The notes below the pieces were generated by a model that worked only from the letters and a program-made list of their open reading frames with translations, had not been told where the DNA came from and searched no databases. From Granulicella sapmiensis (GTDB taxonomy: Bacteria; Acidobacteriota; Terriglobia; Terriglobales; Acidobacteriaceae), in the NCBI GenBank assembly GCA_026225395.1, contig JAMFSR010000002.1, positions 35,643-99,642 of the forward strand: a stretch of DNA of 64,000 nt. The letters are read 5' to 3'. The translations under genes were made by a program, and so were the position numbers. Below are positions 17,336 through 25,591 of the stretch, one piece after another (positions within the stretch are counted from its first letter, which is position 1; every line of letters starts with the position of its first letter).

Positions 17336-17395
17336 CAACTCAACCTCTGCCCAGAACACAAAGGGCCTAGCGCGCAAGCCAAGGGAGAAACCACC

Positions 17396-18565
17396 GTGTC
17401 CACCGCCACCATCACGCCCGACGTCGCAGCGCCTACCGGCAACCTCGAAATCTCGGTCTCCCGCGCCGAGCTTCTTCGCGAGCTCACCGCCGCGCAGTCG
17501 GTCGTCGAGCGCAAGACCACCATTCCGATTCTTTCGAACTTCCTCTTCGAGGCGACCGAAGGCAAGTTGACGATCACGGCTACGGACCTCGATCAGTCGC
17601 TGAAGACCTCCTGCGCGGCCAAGGTGAAAAAGACCGGCGCATGCACCATCCCCGCCCGCAAGCTGTTCGACTACATCAAGCTGCTGCCTGAGGGCGATAT
17701 TTCCATCAAGCTGATGGACAACCACTGGGTGCAGATCCGGGCTGGGCGGTCGAATACCAAAATGGTTGGCATGGCCCGCGCGAACTTCCCGCAGGTGCCC
17801 GAGTTCCCCGGCTCCGGCGTCTTTAAGATCAACGCCGCCAGCCTGAAGAACATGATCGCGAAGACGATCTTCGCCATCTCCAACGAGGAGTCCCGCTACA
17901 CGCTGAATGGAGCGCTGCTGGTGCTCAAGGCTGAGTCCATGGCGATGGTCGCGACCGATGGCCACCGCCTCGCGCACATCGAAAAGCTTGGCGAGAACCT
18001 CGAAGGCATCTCCGGCGAAAAGAAGACGCTGATCCCGCGCAAAGCGCTGGCGGAGCTCATGAGCTTGCTGGGCGGTTCGGACTCGGACTTCGTCGAGTTC
18101 GCCGATGACGACCAATCGCTGTTCTTCCGTATTGGTGGACGCGTGCTGACCAGCCGCAAGCTTACCGGCCAGTTCCCCAACTACGAGGCCGTGCTGCCGC
18201 GCGACAACACCAAGTTCGTCATCGTTCGCTCGGAAGACCTGATGGCTTCGATTCAGCGTGTTGCGCAGTTTGCGGATGAGCGTTCGGGCGCGATCAAGAT
18301 TCGCCTCGAGCAGAACGAGCTCAAGCTTTCGGCGCAGTCCACGGACTCCGGCGAGTCCGAAGACATCATTGAAACGCCTTACAACTACGACCCGCTTGTC
18401 GTCGGCTTCAACAGCTCCTACCTGGTCGATTTCCTGCGCGCTACCGGTGTGACCGGCGAAGTGCGGTTGGAGTTTAAGGATGCGCAGTCGGCTGGCCAGA
18501 TGCGTCCTGAGGATGCCAACGACGACGTCAAATATCGCTACATCCTCATGCCCATGCGCATCTGA
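17396..18565 (+). CDS. dnaN: DNA polymerase III subunit beta (sliding clamp)
   Basis: 389 residues from a GTG start with GGGAG upstream. Three clamp domains are recognisable: ISVSRAELLRELTAAQSVVERKTTIPIL at the start, TDGHRLAHIEK in the middle, and the C-terminal YKYRYILMPMRI-type end (here DVKYRYILMPMRI), which forms part of the hydrophobic cleft that binds polymerase and other clamp partners. The first 15 residues (STATITPDVAAP) are an extra N-terminal tail compared with the E. coli clamp. It is followed by a hairpin terminator, so it is probably a single-gene unit. Confidence 0.97.
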   Translation: MSTATITPDVAAPTGNLEISVSRAELLRELTAAQSVVERKTTIPILSNFLFEATEGKLTITATDLDQSLKTSCAAKVKKTGACTIPARKLFDYIKLLPEGDISIKLMDNHWVQIRAGRSNTKMVGMARANFPQVPEFPGSGVFKINAASLKNMIAKTIFAISNEESRYTLNGALLVLKAESMAMVATDGHRLAHIEKLGENLEGISGEKKTLIPRKALAELMSLLGGSDSDFVEFADDDQSLFFRIGGRVLTSRKLTGQFPNYEAVLPRDNTKFVIVRSEDLMASIQRVAQFADERSGAIKIRLEQNELKLSAQSTDSGESEDIIETPYNYDPLVVGFNSSYLVDFLRATGVTGEVRLEFKDAQSAGQMRPEDANDDVKYRYILMPMRI

Positions 18566-18608
18566 GGTCCTGCGCGGACGGCGAGACGCGCTTCGCGCTA
18601 AAGACAAA

Positions 18609-18640
18609 AGCAAGGCCCGCTACCCATGCGGGCCTTTGCT
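18609..18640 (+). terminator. Hairpin terminator after dnaN
   Basis: AGCAAGGCCCGC (18609-18620) pairs with GCGGGCCTTTGCT (18628-18640) across a seven-base loop, with one bulged base. The T-run is weak (GTTTGG). It lies 44 bp after the dnaN stop. Confidence 0.6.
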
Positions 18641-18740
18641 GTTTGGAGCAGATGTTCTGGCTGCGTGGAACAATGGCTTCCCCGATGCGTACTATCTCCT
18701 GAGCGCAAGCCACCAGCCTGAGTTCACGAGGAAGGTACGA

Positions 18741-19799
18741 ATGAACTCCGCCACGCCGTTGCGTTCCACTGCCAATCCTATCTTCTACGGTCCTATGGGT
18801 CTGCGGGCCGGTTGGGGGATCCTGCTGTATCTTGCGGTCGTTATCTTGGTCATCGTCACGTCTAACGGGATTCACCGCCACGTTCGAAACCACCAGAGGC
18901 AGGTACAGGCCGAGGCCCATCGCCTGAATCCGCTGGCGCCGCTGCCGCCTAAACCTGCCCCTGTTGACCCTGCCGCTCCGCAGTCGATGCGCACACCGAT
19001 GATCGTTGAATGCGTTGCGCTTATGGTCCTCTTTCTTCTTACCTGGCTGCTTTCGCATTTGGAGCATCGCCGATTCGGTGTCTACGGGCTGGGTGGGCCG
19101 GGTCGCGTTCGGCGCTTCTTCAGCGGTGTTGGCTGGGGTCTTGCCGCGATCACCCTACTCATTGTTATGCTGGCGCGGTTTCACTTCCTCAGTTTCGACG
19201 CGCGCCTGCTGTACGGCTCGGAAATCCTTTACTGGGGCTTTGTGCAGCTTGTGGGGTTTTTCCTTGTGGGTGTGGCGGAGGAGTACTTCTTCCGAGGCTA
19301 TCTGCAGTTCACGTTGACCCGCGGCCTCCTTTCGCTGGGGCAACGGCTCTCGCCCAGCCACGCGCGTGCCGTGGCTTTCTGGATGGCCGCGGCCATTACG
19401 TCCGCGTTCTTTGGTTTCGCGCACAGCAACAATGACGGTGAAACCGCGCTTGGCCTGGTGCAGCTCTTCCTCTATGCCCTGATCTGCGTGTTGGCGCTTT
19501 GGCGCACGGGCTCCCTTTGGTGGGGCATCGGCTTTCACATGGCGTGGGATTGGGGCCAGTCGTTCCTGTATGGCGTTCCGGACAGCGGGATGCTGTGGCA
19601 AGGACGTCTGTTCGCTACCCATGCTGCGGGCAGGGCGTTTTATTCCGGTGGCACGGTGGGGCCGGAAGGCAGCATCCTTGTGTTGCCGCTGCTTGTGCTT
19701 CCGTTGCTGGTGTTGTATTTCACGCGCATGTCGCCCCAGCCGCCGCTGGAACAGGATTCCGAGCTCTTGCAAACGGCAAGCCTCGCTCCTGCATCGTAA
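18741..19799 (+). CDS. CPBP family intramembrane metalloprotease
   Basis: 352-residue polytopic membrane protein. The conserved CPBP motifs are all present: EEYFFRGYLQ (glutamate pair plus arginine), FGFAHSNND (histidine) and the last helix HMAWDWGQSFLYG. These place it in the CAAX-protease/bacteriocin-processing family of intramembrane glutamate/metallo-proteases. About eight membrane spans are visible, including GWGILLYLAVVILVIV near the N-terminus and a Pro-rich loop (PLPPKPAPVDPAAPQ). The start at 18741 follows GAGGAAGG. It is separated from dnaN by a terminator. The substrate is unknown; homologues process peptides or act in self-immunity. Confidence 0.9.
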   Translation: MNSATPLRSTANPIFYGPMGLRAGWGILLYLAVVILVIVTSNGIHRHVRNHQRQVQAEAHRLNPLAPLPPKPAPVDPAAPQSMRTPMIVECVALMVLFLLTWLLSHLEHRRFGVYGLGGPGRVRRFFSGVGWGLAAITLLIVMLARFHFLSFDARLLYGSEILYWGFVQLVGFFLVGVAEEYFFRGYLQFTLTRGLLSLGQRLSPSHARAVAFWMAAAITSAFFGFAHSNNDGETALGLVQLFLYALICVLALWRTGSLWWGIGFHMAWDWGQSFLYGVPDSGMLWQGRLFATHAAGRAFYSGGTVGPEGSILVLPLLVLPLLVLYFTRMSPQPPLEQDSELLQTASLAPAS

Positions 19800-19817
19800 G
19801 ATGGCAGGAGCGTCGCC

Positions 19818-20336
19818 ATGAGCAAACGCAACATCCCTCTCGGTATTCTCGCCGGCATTGCTGGAGGCCTCGTCGCTTCTTTCGTCATGAACGAGTTCAT
19901 CACCGGCCCAGGAAGCAAGCTCTCAAAGGCCGTCGAAACGCCCGACGAGCAGGAGCAATTGGAAGCCCTGAGCGACGGCGAAGACGCCACGATGAAGGCC
20001 GCGGACCTCATAGCTGCGATAGCCACCGGCGGACAACATCTCACGCATCAACAGCGTGCCGCTGCGGGCCCGGCCATTCACTATGCCTTCGGCGGACTTA
20101 TGGGCGGCCTGTATGGTGGGCTGGCAGAGATCTCCTCGGCCGCTACCGCCGGCTTCGGGACGACTTTTGGTTCCGTGCTGTTCACTGGCGCCGATCTCTT
20201 CGCGGTACCGGTGCTGAAGCTGGCGCCGAGGCCCACGGAAGAACCCACCTCCGCGCTGGCTACGCCTCTCGCCGCGCACCTGGTGTACGGTGCGACCACG
20301 GAGCTTATCCGCCGTTTTGTCTGCAAGTTGTTGTAA
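19818..20336 (+). CDS. YagU-like (DUF1440) inner-membrane protein
   Basis: 172 residues. LGILAGIAGGLVASFVMNEF is a glycine-zipper-like first span with the N residue that follows it in the DUF1440 family. Further spans lie in YAFGGLMGGLYGGLAEI and AHLVYGATTELIRRFV. The YagU protein of E. coli contributes to acid resistance, but the molecular function of the family is unknown. It starts 18 bp after the CPBP protease and is probably co-transcribed with it. It is convergent with the barrel protein gene that ends at 20342. Confidence 0.75.
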   Translation: MSKRNIPLGILAGIAGGLVASFVMNEFITGPGSKLSKAVETPDEQEQLEALSDGEDATMKAADLIAAIATGGQHLTHQQRAAAGPAIHYAFGGLMGGLYGGLAEISSAATAGFGTTFGSVLFTGADLFAVPVLKLAPRPTEEPTSALATPLAAHLVYGATTELIRRFVCKLL

Positions 20337-20341
20337 GTGAG

Positions 20342-20938
20342 TTAGTACAACCGCACCACAATACCCGCTCCAAACGTTTGCAGCGTGTGGCTGGTGTTCG
20401 TCGCGCCGCTACTGGTCAGCTGCCCCGCGCCGTACTCCAGCCGGGCCGCAATGTGCGGAAACACCGTAAAGTCGCCGCCAAACTGGAACTGGTATGCGAA
20501 GCTGCTGGTTTTGTTGTAGCTGGTTCCGTTGTTAGTGCCTGCCACCCCGATCTCCGCCTGCACATAGGGATTGAACGGCAGCACGGGAACCCCGCTGCCA
20601 TCCAGCCGGAAGCCCACCAGGCCGGCGGCAATCTTGTTGCCGTAGGGCGTGGAATTTGCGCTGTTCTGGATCACTCCGCGGAAGTCCGTACCAAACCGTG
20701 CCGGCCCCATCCGCACAAAGTCGTCATACACGCCGAACGTTCCGCCTAACGCGGTCATGCCGCCGCTCTCATCGCTCTTGGTTCCATTTCCCACACCCAA
20801 CCCTGAGTAGTGGCCCGCGCTGAACATCGCATAGGGCGAGATCTGCGCCGTCGCGGGGCGGCCTCCCAAACTCAGCATGCCGCCGATCAACAGCAAAACC
20901 ACGCCACGCAGCAAGCGATTCAATTTTGAGCAATCCAT
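20342..20938 (-). CDS. Outer-membrane beta-barrel protein
   Basis: 198 residues. Signal peptide RGVVLLLIGGMLSLGGRPATAQ precedes a body with alternating aromatic strands (YAMFSAGHYSGLGVG, FGVYDDFVRMGPARFGTDFRG, FAYQFQFGGDFTVFPHIAARLEYG) and the C-terminal strand GAGIVVRLY ending in an aromatic, as required for BamA recognition. The size fits an eight-strand OmpA/OmpW-like barrel. The ATG at 20938 was chosen because GGGGGA lies at a good distance; an ATG four codons earlier is possible. Ligand or role unknown. Confidence 0.78.
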   Translation of the reverse strand: MDCSKLNRLLRGVVLLLIGGMLSLGGRPATAQISPYAMFSAGHYSGLGVGNGTKSDESGGMTALGGTFGVYDDFVRMGPARFGTDFRGVIQNSANSTPYGNKIAAGLVGFRLDGSGVPVLPFNPYVQAEIGVAGTNNGTSYNKTSSFAYQFQFGGDFTVFPHIAARLEYGAGQLTSSGATNTSHTLQTFGAGIVVRLY

Positions 20939-21142
20939 GGAGTCCCCCATCACAAGCCTAGCTCTGACCGCACACGTCAAACAGTGCCAGCCTTGGTACG
21001 TTCAGATGCTACGGTTTCCCACAAACATCCACAGGCGCACCCATCCAGTTAACGCGATGCGCGCCACAAAGTCGCGAAACTTGGCGCTTCTACTTTGTGA
21101 GCTTTGAGTCAAGGCTTTTTGCCCGCCTTGCCCGAGTCCTGT

Positions 21143-22372
21143 CTACAGCACTCGGCTGTGCCGGTAGCCCTCAGCTGTCAGCGAAGCGAGCAGTTCTTCC
21201 ACCTGCTCGCGCCCGCGCGTTTCCATCGTGATGTCGATGGTCGTATCGCCCAGGTTCACGCCGTAGTAAGCCCGGTTATACAAAGTATCCACAATGTTCG
21301 CTCTATGGCTTGCGATCAGCTTCGTCAGGTCCGTCAGTGCGCCGGGGCGGTCCAGCAGATGGATGCGCAGCCGAATCAAGCGCCCATCCTGCACCAGGCC
21401 GCGCTCAATGATGCGGCTCAGCAGCGTCACATCGATATTGCCGCCGCATACCAGCACAGCCGTCTTCACGCCCGCTGGCAGCGGAGTCCGCTTCTGCAAT
21501 AGCGCTGCCAGAGCCGTGGCGCCGGCGCCTTCCGCCAGCGTCTTTTCTTTTTCCAGCAGCGTGAGAATGGAGCTCGCGATCTCATCTTCATCGACGGTCA
21601 CAATCTCATCGACGTACTTCTTAACTACGGGGAACGTTTTATCTCCCGCACGCCGCACCGCGATGCCATCGGCGATCGTCGTCGCAGGCTCCAGCGTCAC
21701 CGGATGGCCTGCCGCAATCGCGGCCGACATGGAGTTCAGCTTCGCGGTCTGCACGCCGATCACGCGCACGTTCGGGTTCGATTCCTTCACCGCGCACGCG
21801 ATGCCGCCGATCAGCCCACCGCCGCCGATTGGAACAACCACAGCCTCAAGCCCATCGATCTGTTCCAGCAACTCCAGCCCAATCGTGCCCTGCCCCGCCA
21901 TCACCAGCATGTCGTCAAAGGGATGGATAAACGTCATGCCTTCGGCTTCGCAGAACCGCTTCGCCTCGGCTGCCGCCTCATCGTAGTTCGCGCCATGCAG
22001 CACCACTTCAGCGCCAAATCCGCGCGTCGCGGTCACTTTCACCAGCGGAGTCGTCTGCGGCATCACAATCACCGCGCGAATCCCACGTTGCGTCGCGTGA
22101 TAGGCCACACCCTGCGCATGGTTACCGGCGCTTGCCGCGACAACACCACGGCGGCCTTCCTCCGCGGTCAGCGTGGCAATCTTGTTCAGTGCTCCACGTT
22201 CCTTAAAGCTGCCTGTCATCTGCAGGTTCTCAAGCTTCAGAAAAACGTTCTGACCCGTAATACGCGAAAGCGTTTCCGAGTGATTGCACGGCGAGTAATA
22301 GATCGAGCTACGAATGCGCTCGCGAGCCGCAAGCACATCCTCCAGCGTAAGGTTGGTGTCCACAGAAGTCAT
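21143..22372 (-). CDS. ilvA: Threonine ammonia-lyase (dehydratase) with ACT domain
   Basis: 409-residue fold-type II PLP enzyme converting threonine to 2-oxobutanoate and ammonia, the first step to isoleucine, or a catabolic form. The PLP lysine K57 lies in TGSFKERGA; the phosphate loop is PIGGGGLIGGIA; the C-terminal 75 residues (IRLRIHLLDRPGALTDLTKLIA) form one ACT domain. The length and single ACT domain match the shorter, catabolic-like TdcB/IlvA group rather than the 514-residue E. coli IlvA. The start MTSVDTNLTLEDVL is inferred from the family N-terminus; the ribosome site is weak. A short interspersed repeat lies just upstream. Confidence 0.93.
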   Translation of the reverse strand: MTSVDTNLTLEDVLAARERIRSSIYYSPCNHSETLSRITGQNVFLKLENLQMTGSFKERGALNKIATLTAEEGRRGVVAASAGNHAQGVAYHATQRGIRAVIVMPQTTPLVKVTATRGFGAEVVLHGANYDEAAAEAKRFCEAEGMTFIHPFDDMLVMAGQGTIGLELLEQIDGLEAVVVPIGGGGLIGGIACAVKESNPNVRVIGVQTAKLNSMSAAIAAGHPVTLEPATTIADGIAVRRAGDKTFPVVKKYVDEIVTVDEDEIASSILTLLEKEKTLAEGAGATALAALLQKRTPLPAGVKTAVLVCGGNIDVTLLSRIIERGLVQDGRLIRLRIHLLDRPGALTDLTKLIASHRANIVDTLYNRAYYGVNLGDTTIDITMETRGREQVEELLASLTAEGYRHSRVL

Positions 22373-22420
22373 TGTCTCTATCGTATTCCTAACAAGTCTC
22401 TCGCGAACCACCTCAGGACT

Positions 22421-22460
22421 TGTCATCCTGACCCTGAGCGAAGCCGAAGGGGAAGGATCT
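22421..22460. repeat. Short interspersed repeat upstream of ilvA
   Basis: TGTCATCCTGACCCTGAGCG followed by AAGCCGAAGGGGAAGGATCT belongs to a type of short repeat (CATCCTGAGCGAAG...AAGGATCT) that I recall as frequent between acidobacterial genes. Only one copy is visible in this window. It has a weak inverted arrangement (ATCCT / AGGAT). Confidence 0.5.
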
Positions 22461-22492
22461 GCTGTTTGCCAGCAGTAGCACAGTGCCAAAGG

Positions 22493-23599
22493 CTACTTGC
22501 TAAAGCTAGTCTCCAGCTTCTCCTTATGCCGCTCCATCGCGAGCTCAATCAACCGGTCGATCAGCTTCTTATAGGGCAAACCACTCGCCCCCCACAGCTT
22601 CGGATACATACTGATCGAGGTAAATCCAGGCATCGTGTTGATCTCGTTCAACACGATCTCTGTGCCTTTGCCATCGCGCCTTGGAGCCATGAGGAAGTCC
22701 ACACGCGCGAGGCCCGCACAGTCGCAGGCACGGAAGGCGGCGATCGCCATCGCGCGAATCTTCTTTGCATCGGCTGCCGATAACTTCGCTGGAATAATGC
22801 TCACACTCTCATCGGCGCCGTTGAGTTCGTACTTGGCTTCGTAGTCATAGAACTCTTTTGCGGGAACGATCTCACCGACGACGCTGGCCTCTGGTGTGTC
22901 GTTACCGAGGACAGCGACTTCGAGCTCGCGCGGCTTTACGCCGGGCCCACCGACACCTTGCTCGATCACGATCTTGCGATCGAAGCTCGCCGCAAGATCC
23001 ATCGCAGCCGCAAGGTCTGCACGCGACTTCACTTTGCTGATCCCAACCGAGCTCCCAAGGTTCGCCGGCTTTACAAACAGCGGATATGCCAACGCCTTTT
23101 CGATCACCTTCATGCACTTCTTCGCATCAGCCTTCCACTCACTGCGCAGCAACGTTACGTGCGGTGTCTGCGGCAGACCCGCGGCGAAGAACATCCGCTT
23201 CATCGCATCCTTATCCATGCCGGCCGAAGAACCCAGCACACCCGAACCCACATAAGGAATATCCGCCAACTCAAACAGCCCCTGGATCGTGCCATCCTCG
23301 CCGAACGTTCCATGCAACACGGGAAACACTACATCGAGGCCCGTGCCTGCCATAGGGTTTGTAGCCGCAACGGCCAGGCTCACACTCCCACCCGCAAGAG
23401 CAGCGCCAGTAACGCCCAGCAGCTTTTGCGCCTGCGTTCCACCGAGCCACTTACCCTGCTTGTTGATGCCGAGCTCGACGACGTCGTACTTCTTGCGGTC
23501 GATTGCCTCAAGGATCGATCGCGCCGAGCGCAGCGAGATCTCATGTTCACCGCTCTTACCGCCAAATAAAATGCCTACACGCAGTTTCTTCTTTGCCAT
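22493..23599 (-). CDS. ddl: D-alanine--D-alanine ligase
   Basis: 368-residue ATP-grasp enzyme making the D-Ala-D-Ala dipeptide for peptidoglycan. FGGKSGEHEISLRSA near the N-terminus and the C-terminal ARVDFL...IVLNEINTMPGFTSISMYPKLW with the metal-binding and substrate residues are diagnostic. An insertion in the ATP-grasp lid (VIEQGVGGPGVKPRELEVAVLG) is of normal Ddl type. GGAAG precedes the ATG. It is 120 bp downstream of ilvA in the same direction. Confidence 0.97.
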   Translation of the reverse strand: MAKKKLRVGILFGGKSGEHEISLRSARSILEAIDRKKYDVVELGINKQGKWLGGTQAQKLLGVTGAALAGGSVSLAVAATNPMAGTGLDVVFPVLHGTFGEDGTIQGLFELADIPYVGSGVLGSSAGMDKDAMKRMFFAAGLPQTPHVTLLRSEWKADAKKCMKVIEKALAYPLFVKPANLGSSVGISKVKSRADLAAAMDLAASFDRKIVIEQGVGGPGVKPRELEVAVLGNDTPEASVVGEIVPAKEFYDYEAKYELNGADESVSIIPAKLSAADAKKIRAMAIAAFRACDCAGLARVDFLMAPRRDGKGTEIVLNEINTMPGFTSISMYPKLWGASGLPYKKLIDRLIELAMERHKEKLETSFSK

Positions 23600-23691
23600 G
23601 GACTTCCAGTTTCGATGATGTGTAGCTGTGCATCGCGGAGATTTGCTTGCGGAATCTCGGTAGCTACTCTGCCAGGGTGCATATCCTCACT

Positions 23692-24075
23692 TTATGACGG
23701 GTTGTAGAACTTCAATCCGGGAACCGCGAAATCCTTCTTGTTATCTGTCCAGACGGGTGAGCCCCGCTCCAACGCTGTGGCGGCCACGATCATGTCATCC
23801 AATTGCAGCGTGATGCCTCGCCTAGCTGCTGCGTTCTTAAGCTCACCGGCTCTCTTGGCTATGGAGTATGTGACTGGATATACCTCGATTGCTGCGAGGA
23901 GCCGCTCCGTTTGCTCTCCTTCGTCTTGTCGCGATCCCGCATAGATCTCCGCCACGTTGACTGCGGAGGTTGCTAGGATATCGCCGGTTGCGAGGACGTT
24001 TTGCATGGCACGAACGCAGGCAGGCTTCTTGCGGAGCGCATCGATCAGCGCTGTGGAATCAAGGATAACGGTCAT
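23692..24075 (-). CDS. vapC: PIN-domain toxin VapC
   Basis: 127-residue PIN-domain ribonuclease. Four acidic residues of the catalytic site can be placed: D6 in ILDSTALID, E44 in VNVAEIYAG, D95 in LQLDDMIVAA and D113 in VWTDNKKDF. Such toxins cut tRNA or the sarcin-ricin loop. Its start overlaps the upstream antitoxin stop by 4 nt (ATGA), the standard vapBC arrangement. Confidence 0.88.
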   Translation of the reverse strand: MTVILDSTALIDALRKKPACVRAMQNVLATGDILATSAVNVAEIYAGSRQDEGEQTERLLAAIEVYPVTYSIAKRAGELKNAAARRGITLQLDDMIVAATALERGSPVWTDNKKDFAVPGLKFYNPS

Positions 24076-24362
24076 TCGGTTTCAGTCAGCTTGCGTGCGA
24101 TCCGCTTTTGCCGAGGACTCACATAACGCCGCATCCGATGCACATACTCCGCCGTTCCAAGCCTCGCCAACTCAGGGTGATCTTCATCTTTCCAGGCCGG
24201 CTCGGGGTCTGCGAGGAACGCGAGCAACCGCCGGCGGCGCAACTCAGCCTTCGCCGTTTCAACGAGAAACGCGCTTCGGCCTCTAGGGCCGACGACTGAA
24301 TCGATCTCCGCGATCAATTCATCCGGTAATGTAATGTGTGCTCTAGTTGCGCCCATAGCCAT
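24072..24362 (-). CDS. vapB: Ribbon-helix-helix antitoxin VapB
   Basis: 96 residues. AHITLPDELIAEIDSVVGPRGRSAFLVETAKAELRRRRL is a ribbon-helix-helix DNA-binding domain (residues 8-46), followed by an extension that should wrap the VapC toxin (EPAWKDEDHPELARLGTAEY). The pair probably represses its own promoter. It lies 24 bp downstream of ychF in the same direction. Confidence 0.85.
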   Translation of the reverse strand: MAMGATRAHITLPDELIAEIDSVVGPRGRSAFLVETAKAELRRRRLLAFLADPEPAWKDEDHPELARLGTAEYVHRMRRYVSPRQKRIARKLTETE

Positions 24363-24385
24363 ATCCCACTATCAGTGTGCCATAG

Positions 24386-25486
24386 CTAGACGTTGAACTT
24401 GAAGAACAAAATATCTCCGTCCTTGACCACATACTCTTTGCCTTCGGACCGCAGAAGCCCGGCTTCCTTCACCGCCTGCTCGCTGCCCAGCCGGAACAGG
24501 TCCTCGCAGGCGTAGCAATCGGCCTTGATGAACCCGCGCTCAAAGTCCGAGTGAATTACCCCTGCCGCTCCGGGAGCTTTCGTCCCTCGTTTGATGGTCC
24601 AAGCCCGCACTTCCTGCACGCCGGAGGTGAAGTATGTAATCAGCTCGAGCAAGCGGTACGCCGCATGGATCAGACGATTCAGTCCCGGCTCCGACAAACC
24701 CGCAGCCTCCAGAAACTCCGTCCGCTCCGCCGGCTCTAACTGCGAAATCTCCGCTTCCATCGCGCCGCAGATCCGCACCACTTCGCTGTTTTCTTCCGCG
24801 GCGCGTGCTTCTACGAGCTTCGTGAACTCGTTGCCATCGGCGATACCCGCCTCGTCCACGTTGGCCACATAAAGCTGCGGCTTCATCGTGATCAAAAACA
24901 GATCGCGGGCGACCAGCTTCTCTGCGTCTTCAAGCTCTGCGGTTCGCGCGGGCTTGCCCGCATTCAGCACTTCCAGCAACTTCTGGATAGTCGAAAGCTC
25001 GGTCTTCTGCGCTGCGGTAGCGGAGTTGCTCTTGGCTGCTTTTTCCGCCTTCGCGAGGCGCTTTTCTACCGTATCGAGGTCGGCCAGCAGTAGCTCAGTA
25101 TTGATGATGTCGATGTCGTGGATCGGGTTCACGCCGCCTGCGACGTGGATGACTTCGGGGTCAGAGAAGCACCGCACCACGTGCAGAATCGCATCCGTCT
25201 GGCGGATGTGGCTCAGGAACTGGTTACCCAAGCCCTCCCCCTTGCTCGCGCCCTCCACAATTCCGGCAATGTCGACGAACTCCATCGTCGTCGGCACAAT
25301 CGAGTTCGGCTTCACCATGGTCACGATGCGGTCCATCCGCGTATCAGGTACCGGCACAATCCCCACATTCGGATCGATCGTGCAAAACGGATAGTTCGCC
25401 GCCTGGGCTTTCGACGAGGTCAACGCGTTGAAGATAGTGGACTTTCCGACGTTCGGCAGTCCGACAATTCCGCAGTTCAGAGGCAT
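24386..25486 (-). CDS. ychF: Obg-family ATPase YchF
   Basis: 366-residue cytoplasmic P-loop protein of the OBG family that prefers ATP. The P-loop GLPNVGKS at residues 9-16, DIAGIVEGASKGEGLGNQFL (switch region) and YVANVDE (in place of NKxD, explaining the ATP preference) are present. A coiled-coil insertion (VEKRLAKAEKAAKSNS) precedes the second half, and a TGS domain ends the protein (KDGDILFFKFNV). YchF associates with ribosomes and the oxidative stress response. The start MPLNCGIVGLP follows the family. Confidence 0.96.
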   Translation of the reverse strand: MPLNCGIVGLPNVGKSTIFNALTSSKAQAANYPFCTIDPNVGIVPVPDTRMDRIVTMVKPNSIVPTTMEFVDIAGIVEGASKGEGLGNQFLSHIRQTDAILHVVRCFSDPEVIHVAGGVNPIHDIDIINTELLLADLDTVEKRLAKAEKAAKSNSATAAQKTELSTIQKLLEVLNAGKPARTAELEDAEKLVARDLFLITMKPQLYVANVDEAGIADGNEFTKLVEARAAEENSEVVRICGAMEAEISQLEPAERTEFLEAAGLSEPGLNRLIHAAYRLLELITYFTSGVQEVRAWTIKRGTKAPGAAGVIHSDFERGFIKADCYACEDLFRLGSEQAVKEAGLLRSEGKEYVVKDGDILFFKFNV

Positions 25487-25591
25487 GATGCTGGTTTCCT
25501 TTTCACCTACTATTGGAACACGCTCGAAAGCCTCTTTCCACGCCCCGATCCTCAACCGAACCCTCGAACGATGTTGCAACATCTAATTCCC

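Larger units (their letters stand above)
16801..17395. other. oriC: Candidate chromosomal origin (oriC) upstream of dnaN
   Basis: 595 bp without a gene, between a minus-strand gene and plus-strand dnaN. It holds a full match to the DnaA box consensus (TGTGCATAA, 17036-17044, reverse strand), near matches TGTGGCTAA (16937-16945), ATATCCACT (17169-17177) and ATATTCACA (17307-17315), and a triplet run CTACTACTGCTAATAAAT (17194-17211), followed by a stretch poorer in G and C to about 17235. The order box, C-rich spacer, CTA triplets, AT-rich stretch on one strand matches the basal unwinding system described for Bacillus subtilis. Assignment is inference. Confidence 0.55.

Noticed and set aside
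22421..22460. Transposon end or attachment site before ilvA
   Set aside because: No paired copy or target duplication is visible in the window; it fits a short interspersed repeat better.
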